From: Bacteroidaceae bacterium
GTDB taxonomy: Bacteria > Bacteroidota > Bacteroidia > Bacteroidales > Bacteroidaceae
Direction of reading: 5' to 3'
DNA length: 51,379 nucleotides
Assembly (NCBI GenBank): GCA_017541265.1
Contig: JAFXZK010000138.1
Location: 1-51,379, forward strand
Position 1 is the stretch's first letter. Every line of letters begins with the position of its first letter. Shown here piece by piece: positions 43,574 to 51,347 of the stretch. The notes below the pieces were generated by a model that had not been told where the DNA came from, ran no database searches, and saw only the letters and a list, made by a program, of their open reading frames with translations. The translations under genes were made by a program, and so were the position numbers.

Positions 43574-44491
43574 ATGAGAATCGTTTTCATGGGTACGCCC
43601 GACTTCGCGGTGCAGTCGCTTCGGCGGCTTATCGAGGAGGGTTGCAATGTGGTGGGCGTTGTCACAATGCCCGACAAACCTATCGGCAGGCATCACGATG
43701 TGCTGCAGAGTAGTCCCGTCAAGAAGTTTGCTCAGGAGAAAGGCATCCCTGTCCTGCAACCCGAGAAGCTGCGCGACGAGACATTCCTTGCTGAACTCAA
43801 AGCCCTCAAGCCTGACTTGCAGATTGTCGTTGCCTTCCGCATGTTGCCGCAGGTGGTTTGGGCTTTGCCGCCCCTCGGAACTTTCAACCTTCACGCGGCC
43901 CTGCTGCCTCAATATCGCGGAGCAGCTCCCATCAATTGGGCAATCATCAACGGCGACAAAGAGACAGGCATCACGACGTTCTTCCTTGACGAGCAGATTG
44001 ATACGGGGCGCATCATCCTGCAGGAGCGCACCCCCATTGCTCCGACGGATTGCGCCGAGGACGTACACGACAAACTGATGATGCAAGGTGCCGAACTGGT
44101 CATCAAGACGGTGCGGCTCATCGAGAGCGGTGAGGCCAAAGCAACCGACCAAAGCCTCTTTATGACGGACGAGCCTCTACGTCCTGCCCCGAAGATATTC
44201 AAGGAAACCTGCCGAATCAAGTGGCAGGAGCATACGCTCGAGAGTGCCTATAACTTCATCCGGGGGTTGAGTCCCTACCCTGCTGCTTGGACAAAAGTTA
44301 TCGCAAACGGCAAAGAGACGGAGATGAAGATATTTAAGGCAGCTTGTTCCCCCTCTCCTTTGGAGAGGGATGGGGTGAGGCTTTCTCTGCCGGGCGGTTA
44401 TCTCTCTCTCAAAGAAGTGCAGCTTGCAGGCAAGAAACGTATGTCGATAGCCGACCTGCTTCGCGGAACAAAGATTGAAATAATTCAATGA
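43574..44491 (+). CDS. fmt: Methionyl-tRNA formyltransferase
   Basis: Fmt formylates initiator Met-tRNA with 10-formyl-THF. The 305 aa are close to the family length. The start IVFMGTPDFAVQSLRRL is canonical. The catalytic set is Asn-His in FNLHAALLPQYRGAAPINWAI and Asp in LDEQIDTGRIIL. The C-terminal OB-like domain begins near residue 205 and carries a family B repeat at about 259-275 (SPSPLERDGVRLSL), just before the strand GGYLSLKEVQLAGKK. The gene is flanked by family C-type words upstream (AATTGTCAAATTG) and AATTCAAATTTAATAAATTC downstream. Confidence 0.95.
   Translation: MRIVFMGTPDFAVQSLRRLIEEGCNVVGVVTMPDKPIGRHHDVLQSSPVKKFAQEKGIPVLQPEKLRDETFLAELKALKPDLQIVVAFRMLPQVVWALPPLGTFNLHAALLPQYRGAAPINWAIINGDKETGITTFFLDEQIDTGRIILQERTPIAPTDCAEDVHDKLMMQGAELVIKTVRLIESGEAKATDQSLFMTDEPLRPAPKIFKETCRIKWQEHTLESAYNFIRGLSPYPAAWTKVIANGKETEMKIFKAACSPSPLERDGVRLSLPGGYLSLKEVQLAGKKRMSIADLLRGTKIEIIQ
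44346..44385 (+). repeat. Family B repeat inside fmt
   Basis: CCCCCTCTCCTTTGGAGAGG followed by GATGGGGTGAGG: the clearest form of the element, with a central 8-bp inverted repeat CTCTCC..GGAGAG. Translated in frame. Confidence 0.9.
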
Positions 44492-44540
44492 ATACATAAT
44501 TCAAATTTAATAAATTCAAAATTCAAACATAAAGACGAAA

Positions 44541-46796
44541 ATGAAACTGAAACTCGCCCTTTGCTTGCTGATTGCCCAATGGTCAATGTTCAATGGTCAA
44601 TGGTCAATGGCATCAGCCCAAACTCCCGTTTACCTCGACCCGTCGAAGGACATTGAAGCCCGCATAGATGATGCGCTCTCTCGCATGACGCTCAGCGAGA
44701 AGATTGCCGTGATTCATGCACAGAGCAAGTTCTCGAGCGCTGGCGTGAAGCGTCTCGGTATGCCTGACTTCTGGACGGACGACGGACCTCACGGTGTGCG
44801 TCCCGATGTGCTTTGGGACGAATGGGAGCAGGCCGGACAGAGCAACGACTCGTGCGTAGCTTTCCCCGCCCTGACGTGCTTGGCAGCATCATGGAACCCC
44901 GAAGCAGCCCAAGCCTACGGACATGCTTTGGGTGAAGAAGCGCTCTATCGCGGCAAGAGCATGATTCTGGGGCCTGGCATCAACATCTATCGTACGCCTC
45001 TTGGTGGCCGCAACTTCGAGTATATGGGCGAAGACCCCTACCTCACTTCCCGAATGGTTGTGCCTTACGTTCAGGGCTTGCAGAGCGTCGGTGTGGCAAG
45101 CTGCGTGAAGCACTATTGCCTGAACAACGACGAGGAGTATCGCCACAATGTGAACGTGATTGTGAGTGACAGAGCTTTGCACGAAATCTATCTGCCCGGC
45201 TTCGAGGCTGCCGTAAAGGAAGGCAAAGCCTGGGGCGTGATGGGTGCCTATAACATCTACAAGGACGAGCATAACTGCCACAACCAATATACACTTAACA
45301 AGATACTGAAGCAGGACTGGGGCTTCGACGGCGTTGTGGTGAGCGACTGGGGCGGTGCGCACGACCTCGACCAAGCAGTCAAGAACGGCCTCGATATGGA
45401 GTTCGGCACTTGGACGAACGGTTTGAGCGAAGGTGCATCGAATGCCTACGATATGTATTACCTTTCCAAGCAATATCAGAAAGCTATTGTTGAGGGCAAA
45501 TACACCACGAAAGAGCTTGACGAGAAGGTACGCCGCGTGCTGCGTACATTCTTCCGCACCACGATGAACAAGCAGAAGCCCTACGGTTTCCTTTGTAGCG
45601 AAGAGCACTACCAGACAGCTCGTTTGGTAGCACAGCAGGGAATCGTGCTTTTGCAGAACGAAGGGAACGTGCTGCCCATCCAGCCCGCAGGCAAGAAGAT
45701 TCTTGTCGTTGGCGAGAATGCTATCAAGATGATGACCGTAGGCGGCGGCTCCAGTTCCTTGAAGGCTCAGCACGAAATCAGTCCGTTGCAAGGCTTGCAG
45801 AATTGTCAAATCGTGAAATCGTCAAATTGTCAAATAGATTATGCCCGCGGCTATGTCGGCGACGTCGGCGGCAGCTATAATGGTGTGACGACGGGTCAGA
45901 ACCTGAAGGACGACCGTTCGCCCGAAGAGCTTATCGCTGAGGCTGTGGAGAAAGCAAAGACGGCTGACTACGTAATCATCTTCGGCGGACTGAACAAAAG
46001 CAACTATCAGGACTGCGAGGGGCACGACCGTAAGACGATGGATTTGCCCTACAATCAGGACAAGCTCATCACGGCTCTTGCTGCCGTCAACAAGAACACC
46101 ATCTACGTCAACATCAGCGGAAATGCCGTGAGTATGCCTTGGAGGAAACAGGTTCCCGCTATCGTTCAGGGCTGGTTTCTCGGAAGCGAGGCAGGCACAG
46201 CGCTGGCTTCCGTACTGCTGGGCGACACCAACCCAAGCGGCAAGTTGCCTTTCACTTGGTACGAAAGCCTTGACCAGTGCGGTGCTCACAGCTTTGGAGA
46301 AGCCGCTTTCCCGGGCATTTGGCGCGAGGGCAAGAAGGTTATCGACGAGGAGTACAAGGAGGGCATCTTCGTGGGCTACCGCTGGACGGACAAGCAGAAG
46401 CTGAAGCCCGCCTTCGCCTTCGGTCACGGACTGAGCTACACCACTTTCAAGGTAAGCAACCTCAAAGCACAGAACCCTGTGACAACCGACGGCAACATGA
46501 CCTTTACCATAGATGTCACTAATACAGGAAACATCGAAGGCAGCGATGTGGTGCAGCTCTACATAACCGACGTTAAATGCAGCGTGGAGCGTCCCATGAA
46601 GGAATTGAAGGCTTTCCAGAAGGTGACCTTGAAACCCGGCGAGACACAGACCGTAACGCTGACAACCGACCGACGCGCGCTCTCCTTCTGGGACGAAGCT
46701 ACCGACGACTGGAAAGCAGAGCCGGGCGAGTTCGTCGCATGGGCAGGCAACTCCAGCGACCGCCTTACCTGCAAAGTGAAGTTCACGTTGAAATAA
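44541..46796 (+). CDS. Secreted glycoside hydrolase family 3 (beta-glucosidase-like)
   Basis: A 751-aa exo-acting retaining glycosidase, exported by a signal peptide (about 1-27) partly built from repeated GTCAATGTTCAATGG words (AQWSMFNGQWSMASAQ). N-terminal barrel: LTCLAASWNPEAA, GPGINIYRTPLGGRNFEYMG and nucleophile Asp269 in GVVVSDWGGAHD. The alpha/beta sandwich follows (ILVVGENAIKMMTVGGGSSS, the acid/base region near NPSGKLPFTW), then a fibronectin III-like domain (FTIDVTNTGNIEGSDVVQLY). Residues about 420-432 (NCQIVKSSNCQID) come from a family C repeat. Beta-glucosidase or beta-xylosidase activity is the family norm; specificity is not readable. It is followed at once by the CotH protein gene. 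Confidence 0.92.
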   Translation: MKLKLALCLLIAQWSMFNGQWSMASAQTPVYLDPSKDIEARIDDALSRMTLSEKIAVIHAQSKFSSAGVKRLGMPDFWTDDGPHGVRPDVLWDEWEQAGQSNDSCVAFPALTCLAASWNPEAAQAYGHALGEEALYRGKSMILGPGINIYRTPLGGRNFEYMGEDPYLTSRMVVPYVQGLQSVGVASCVKHYCLNNDEEYRHNVNVIVSDRALHEIYLPGFEAAVKEGKAWGVMGAYNIYKDEHNCHNQYTLNKILKQDWGFDGVVVSDWGGAHDLDQAVKNGLDMEFGTWTNGLSEGASNAYDMYYLSKQYQKAIVEGKYTTKELDEKVRRVLRTFFRTTMNKQKPYGFLCSEEHYQTARLVAQQGIVLLQNEGNVLPIQPAGKKILVVGENAIKMMTVGGGSSSLKAQHEISPLQGLQNCQIVKSSNCQIDYARGYVGDVGGSYNGVTTGQNLKDDRSPEELIAEAVEKAKTADYVIIFGGLNKSNYQDCEGHDRKTMDLPYNQDKLITALAAVNKNTIYVNISGNAVSMPWRKQVPAIVQGWFLGSEAGTALASVLLGDTNPSGKLPFTWYESLDQCGAHSFGEAAFPGIWREGKKVIDEEYKEGIFVGYRWTDKQKLKPAFAFGHGLSYTTFKVSNLKAQNPVTTDGNMTFTIDVTNTGNIEGSDVVQLYITDVKCSVERPMKELKAFQKVTLKPGETQTVTLTTDRRALSFWDEATDDWKAEPGEFVAWAGNSSDRLTCKVKFTLK
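45800..45838 (+). repeat. Family C repeat inside the GH3 gene
   Basis: AATTGTCAAATCGTGAAATC followed by GTCAAATTGTCAAATAG: iterated ATTGTCAAAT words translated as NCQIVKSSNCQID, the same peptide words as in the Maf insert (which is read from the minus strand). Confidence 0.85.
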
Positions 46797-46817
46797 TACA
46801 AACACGAAATAAAACAA

Positions 46818-49800
46818 ATGGCTGTCAGACTATCTTTTTTGCTTCCCGTACTGTTCGCTTCGAGCATACTGCAAGCCTACGACGGAGGTGTTGACCATCT
46901 TCTCGAAGGGACGCTAGTGTATTCCGGCACGGAGTCGAAGGCTGTTTTAGCCTTCGACGGCAATGCCTCGACCTATTACAGCACCAGCGAAAGCGATATG
47001 CAATGGGTCGGTCTGGACTTGGGTGAGCCACACATCATTACCCGTGTCGGCTACACGCCTGCTCCGGGCAGTCAGGGTGCAGACCGTATGCTGCTCAGCC
47101 TCTTCGAGGGAGCCAACAGTCCTGACTTCATGGACGCTATGCCCCTCTACTTCGTCAGCACCCAGCCCGCTAACGGTACAGCCACAACAGCCGACGTAAA
47201 TGTCAGTCGCGGCTTCCGCTATGTCCGTTATGTGGGCGGTGCAGGCTCCTATTGCAACATCGCTGAATTGAAGTTCTACGGTCACACGGGCGAAGGCGAC
47301 GACAGCCAGTTCTATCAGATTACCAACCTGCCTACGCTCAGTATCCACGTCCAGAACAATGTGTTGCCTCAAAACCGCGGAGAGGACTTCGAGTCGCAGT
47401 CTGTGCTTATCTACGACGGCGGTACGATGGTGCAGGAGTACCCCATCCTGTTCCGTGTGCGCGGCAATTTCTCTGCCACCCACGAGAACAAAGCGTTTCG
47501 CCTGAAATACAACGACGGCAAGAGCCATTATGTAATGAAGGGAGGTGTCAACGAGTCGCCCGTCAAAGCCAAGAAGTGGGTACTCATCAACAGCTATCGC
47601 GACAAGACGCTGATGCGCAACCCTGTGGCTTGGGCTATGTCTAAACGCGGAGAAAAGGACTGGACGCCCTGGAGTCAGGTTGTTGACCTCGTGGTCAACG
47701 GCGACTATCGGGGCACATATACTATTGCCGACCATGTGGATGTACACAGCGGACGCATTGACATTACGGAGATGGGCGAATGGGACACCGATGAGGAGAG
47801 CATCACGGGAGGTTATTACGTTGAGGTCGATAACAACGCCAGCCGTGAGCCTTACTGGTTCTCATCCACGCACGGCAACCCAATCTCCGTCCACGACCCC
47901 GACGAAGATGTCATTCAGCCTGAACAGTTCCAGTACATCAAGAGGACATTCAATAACATGGAGGACATTGTCTTCGGCTCGAACTACACCGACAGGGAAA
48001 AGGGACTTCGCTCCGTCCTTGATATGGAGACGTTCCTCCACTGGTTCCTGATAAGCGAGTTCAACGGCAACACCGACATGATTTGTCAGGTATTCATGTA
48101 TAAGGAACGTGGCGACGACCATTTCTATACCGGCCCGATATGGGACGCAGACCTTGCCCTCGAGAACGACAAGACGACCTATCCCGCCAACGAGCGTATG
48201 GACTGGACCTACAAGGTGCGCGACACAGGAAACTGGATGGACTTCGTCAGCCGCGTCCTCTCCGACCCGTCCGTCTTTGCGCAGCTGCAGGAGCTATGGG
48301 CTTCGCTTCGCAAAAAGGGTAACTTCGAGCCGGACGATGTGGCGGCGGATGTCGATTCGCTGCGCGACGAGATACGCGCTTCCGCCAACCTGAACTTCAT
48401 CCGCTGGCCTTACCTCAACCAATGGCTCTCGCTCAACCCTGCTGTTCCCGGCTCTTGGGAAGCGGAAGTGGACCGCGTGCGCGACTTCGTCCGCAACCGC
48501 GTGGCTTGGATGGACGAGATGCTCTCCTACGGCAAGTTGCATCAGGAGGACGGCATATACCAGATTGCCTCTGCCCTCGACCTCTGCACCTTCAGCCAGA
48601 TTGTCAACGAGGGCGGCGAGACCGGCGCAAAGGCTGTGCTTGTGGCCGACATCGATATGACGAACTGCAACGAAGACTTCAAGCCCATCGGCACATTGTC
48701 AAATTCCTTCGCAGGAAGTCTTGACGGAAAGGGACACACCATCGCTGGCCTCCATATCAGCGGTCTTGACGACGTTGGACTCTTCGGCTATGTGGGTACA
48801 TGTACGTTGAGCAATATCGTTTTTGACGAGAGTTGCTCCGTAGAGGGAAGAACCTATGTCGGTATGCTTGCCGGCTATATCAGAAACGGCATCGTCAACA
48901 TCTCCGGCATCGAGAATCACGGTTCCGTCACAGCTTCAGCGAACAGCGCAGGAGCACTCGTCGGTTACGCATATAAGTCAGCAATCGTCAATATCACAAA
49001 TAGCTGCAATACCGGCAGCATCACCGCAGCAACCAATGCGGCAGCACTCATTGGACCGACTTCCGGCTTCATGACTGTGGAAAACAGCTACAACACCGGC
49101 ACCATTACCGACGCAACGGAAGGCAAAGAGTTCGCCTTTGCAAGCCAAAGACTTTCCATCGACAACTGCTGGGACTACACTTCCATGCAGACCAACAACA
49201 TGACGGCAGAGCAGGTCGAAAACGGCTACCTCTGCTATCAACTCAACGAGAATGCGGGCAGCACCATCTGGTATCAGAACCTCGACAACGGCCTGCCGCA
49301 CGACCTGTGGCCTGTGCTTGGGAGCAAAAGAGGCAAAGTTTATGAGAAGGACGGCAGCTACACCAACTACAACCCCAATCCTCCGAAGTACCGCTACTAT
49401 AACCTCGTCGTCACGAAATTGAAGGGTGGCACCAGCGGTTGCATACAGTTCTCAGAGTTTGACATTCTGGACGAGAAAGGCAACGAGGTGGAAGACCTCT
49501 ACATCTACGGCGGAACAGACTCAAACATCGGTCATGAGGATTGGCCCAATGCAGCCGACAACGACATCATGACCAAGTACTGCAACAGCAGGTTCAACGG
49601 CTATGCCTACTTCCTCTTCGACGCGACGCGCACCGTCAGTCTCTGCGGCTATCGAATCTATACAGCCAACGACACGGGAAGTCACCCCGAGCGCAACCCC
49701 GTCTGTTGGAAGCTCTACGGCAGCAACACCCGGCTTTCCGACGCCGACGCCATCGGCTGGGAACTCATCGAAGAGCGCGAAGAGGACTACACATTACAGG

Positions 49801-50774
49801 CCACCAACTATACGCCCTACGACTTCTACATCTCCGCTCCCATCAGGTCGGTGACGCTCAGCCAGCAGACCGCCTCCCTCATGCGCGGCGAGAAGCTGCA
49901 ACTGCAAGCCAGCCTTACACCCACCGCTATGCAAGGCTCGACGCTGCAATGGACGAGCAGCAATACAGCGGTTGCAACGGTCAGCAATCAGGGGCTTGTC
50001 CTTGCCCGAGCGGAAGGGACAGCCGACATCATCGTCACCGTCCTCGAGGACAACACGCTGCGCGACACCTGCACCGTCACCGTCACGCCAAGAATACCCG
50101 GCTACCGCTACTATCAGTTTGCTATAGAGAAGACAAGCGGCAACACCGCGATACAGCTTTCCGAGATAGACTTGCTCGACAAAGACGGCAACGAAATATC
50201 GCCGCTCACGCTCTATGCCTTTACAGGCTCGTACTATAGCGACGAAGTTCAGGCGAACCTCTTCGACGACAATGTCAACACGAAATACTGCGGCCCCTTC
50301 TCTGCCAACAACACATTATATTTATATATAGATGCAGGCCGGGTAGTCGAACTCTCGGGCTATCGTTTCACCACAGCCAACGACACCGAGAGGAATTCAG
50401 GGCGCAATCCCGTCACATGGTCGCTCCTGGGCAGCCTTACGCAGAGCGAAGAGCCTGACGACGATGTCTGGAAACTTCTTGACCGGCGCGAGAATGACAC
50501 CACGCTTGGCGCTCTCAACTACGAGCCTTACGACTTCCTCATAACGCCGCCAGTCCTGATGGGCGACGTGAACGGCGACGGCGAAGTTGACCTCAGCGAC
50601 GCCATCATGGTGACGTACTATGCCCTGCACGAGGTTCCGTCCAACTTCAACGCCGATGCCGCCGACATGAACGGCGATGGCGAAATCGACCTCTCGGACG
50701 CCATCATCATCATCTACAAGAGCCTCGGCGTATTTTCTTTTGACCACGGATTAAACGGATTAAACAGATTTTAA
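46818..50774 (+). CDS. Large CotH-kinase protein with discoidin, GLUG, Big2 and dockerin domains
   Basis: A 1318-aa secreted multidomain protein, signal peptide 1-20 (VLFASSILQA). Order: F5/8-type (discoidin) domain about 22-155; CotH domain about 171-568 (KAFRLKYNDGKSHYVMKGG, YRDKTLMRNPVAWAMS, GPIWDADLALEND), the protein-kinase-like fold first known in spore coat CotH; GLUG-type beta repeats about 580-770 (ITNSCNTGSIT, VENSYNTGTIT); second discoidin-like domain about 857-1010; Big2 Ig domain about 1010-1093 (RSVTLSQQTASLMRGEKLQL); third discoidin-like domain about 1095-1246; dockerin-like pair about 1248-1305 (GDVNGDGEVDLSDAI and DMNGDGEIDLSDAI, calcium loops intact). The last 10-12 residues come from GGATTAAACGGATTAAAC words. 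It could anchor to glycans or a scaffold; kinase activity is untested. Confidence 0.88.
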   Translation: MAVRLSFLLPVLFASSILQAYDGGVDHLLEGTLVYSGTESKAVLAFDGNASTYYSTSESDMQWVGLDLGEPHIITRVGYTPAPGSQGADRMLLSLFEGANSPDFMDAMPLYFVSTQPANGTATTADVNVSRGFRYVRYVGGAGSYCNIAELKFYGHTGEGDDSQFYQITNLPTLSIHVQNNVLPQNRGEDFESQSVLIYDGGTMVQEYPILFRVRGNFSATHENKAFRLKYNDGKSHYVMKGGVNESPVKAKKWVLINSYRDKTLMRNPVAWAMSKRGEKDWTPWSQVVDLVVNGDYRGTYTIADHVDVHSGRIDITEMGEWDTDEESITGGYYVEVDNNASREPYWFSSTHGNPISVHDPDEDVIQPEQFQYIKRTFNNMEDIVFGSNYTDREKGLRSVLDMETFLHWFLISEFNGNTDMICQVFMYKERGDDHFYTGPIWDADLALENDKTTYPANERMDWTYKVRDTGNWMDFVSRVLSDPSVFAQLQELWASLRKKGNFEPDDVAADVDSLRDEIRASANLNFIRWPYLNQWLSLNPAVPGSWEAEVDRVRDFVRNRVAWMDEMLSYGKLHQEDGIYQIASALDLCTFSQIVNEGGETGAKAVLVADIDMTNCNEDFKPIGTLSNSFAGSLDGKGHTIAGLHISGLDDVGLFGYVGTCTLSNIVFDESCSVEGRTYVGMLAGYIRNGIVNISGIENHGSVTASANSAGALVGYAYKSAIVNITNSCNTGSITAATNAAALIGPTSGFMTVENSYNTGTITDATEGKEFAFASQRLSIDNCWDYTSMQTNNMTAEQVENGYLCYQLNENAGSTIWYQNLDNGLPHDLWPVLGSKRGKVYEKDGSYTNYNPNPPKYRYYNLVVTKLKGGTSGCIQFSEFDILDEKGNEVEDLYIYGGTDSNIGHEDWPNAADNDIMTKYCNSRFNGYAYFLFDATRTVSLCGYRIYTANDTGSHPERNPVCWKLYGSNTRLSDADAIGWELIEEREEDYTLQATNYTPYDFYISAPIRSVTLSQQTASLMRGEKLQLQASLTPTAMQGSTLQWTSSNTAVATVSNQGLVLARAEGTADIIVTVLEDNTLRDTCTVTVTPRIPGYRYYQFAIEKTSGNTAIQLSEIDLLDKDGNEISPLTLYAFTGSYYSDEVQANLFDDNVNTKYCGPFSANNTLYLYIDAGRVVELSGYRFTTANDTERNSGRNPVTWSLLGSLTQSEEPDDDVWKLLDRRENDTTLGALNYEPYDFLITPPVLMGDVNGDGEVDLSDAIMVTYYALHEVPSNFNADAADMNGDGEIDLSDAIIIIYKSLGVFSFDHGLNGLNRF

Positions 50775-50845
50775 TGACGGGGACTTTGCCATTTCGCGGA
50801 TTTGTCTCGGATTTAACGGATTGCCCGTTCTGACGTTCGGCTGTT

Positions 50846-50954
50846 CTGGCGGATTTGTAATCCGCCAGTATCGAATATAAGCATTTGCAATGCGATAGAC
50901 AAAAATTGCGGGATTATAAATCCCCATATTCTATGCGGTCGGATTGCAAATCCG
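50846..50954. repeat. Array of four hairpins at exact 30-bp spacing
   Basis: Four short palindromes of the form GGATT-nnn-AATCC, or the variant GCATT-nnn-AATGC: 50846-50868, 50881-50893, 50910-50924 and 50940-50954. Their centres are at 50857, 50887, 50917 and 50947, exactly 30 bp apart. The 15-17 bases between them differ. The first hairpin has 10-bp arms (CTGGCGGATT). They lie in the 573-bp gene-free stretch after the CotH gene. Confidence 0.9.
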
Positions 50955-50980
50955 CCCGAACAAGGAAGCTTTTTTATTTT

Positions 50981-51028
50981 CTAAGGAGTCTGGGGAGTTT
51001 AAGAGTTTTTTATCGCTGCCCTGCAGCG
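50981..51028 (+). repeat. Direct repeat, copy 1
   Basis: 48 bp starting CTAAGGAGTCTGGGGAGT and ending in the stem CGCTGCCCTGCAGCG. It recurs at 51083-51129. An inverted, shortened version lies between them (51031-51055, ending CCTCCTTAG). Confidence 0.9.
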
Positions 51029-51082
51029 AACCTCCTTGACTCCTTTCCTCCTTAGAATAAATAGTCTCCGCGACAGAATTCT

Positions 51083-51129
51083 CTAAGGAGTCTGGGAGTA
51101 TAGGAGTTTTTTATCGCTGCCTTGCAGCG
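51083..51129 (+). repeat. Direct repeat, copy 2
   Basis: 47 bp, about 90 percent identical to 50981-51028, with the stem CGCTGCCTTGCAGCG at its end. Confidence 0.9.
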
Positions 51130-51136
51130 GGATTTT

Positions 51137-51182
51137 ACAATTTCACAATTCAATTGTCCAATTGTCAGATTGTCCAATTGTC
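51137..51182. repeat. Family C repeat, intergenic copy
   Basis: 46 bp differing at one base from 36313-36358, which is coding in maf. Here it lies in non-coding DNA between the direct repeats and the insertion element. Confidence 0.9.
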
Positions 51183-51279
51183 AAGATGCTGTAGTTAATC
51201 ATGTTTTTTAATGGTTATTGGTTATAGGTTATTGGTTATTATTGCTGTCCGCTAAAACTTTTTGTTCTGTTATAAAATT

Positions 51280-51313
51280 AGGCTGAAATCCGAACGAGGA
51301 TTCCAGCCTTTTT
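51280..51313 (+). terminator. Hairpin terminator at the IS left end
   Basis: AGGCTGAAATCC and GGATTCCAGCCT pair with one mismatch around a 6-base loop and run into TTTTT. Located between the IS end and the transposase, it would block read-through transcription into the transposase gene. Confidence 0.75.
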
Positions 51314-51315
51314 GT

Positions 51316-51323
51316 TACCTTTG
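51316..51323 (+). promoter_or_regulatory. Promoter -7 box of the transposase gene
   Basis: TACCTTTG, 25 bases before the transposase ATG and directly after the hairpin terminator. No separate -33 element is visible. Confidence 0.5.
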
Positions 51324-51347
51324 TTTTTGCCACAAAACTTCAATAAC

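Noticed and set aside
48693-48704. Family C word (ATTGTCAAATT) in the CotH gene
   Set aside because: Only about 11 bases match, within a normal GLUG-type segment; it may be chance.
50846-50954. Possible CRISPR array with 30-bp period
   Set aside because: The repeated part is a 13-bp palindrome that itself varies, spacers are 15-17 bp, and there are no cas genes.
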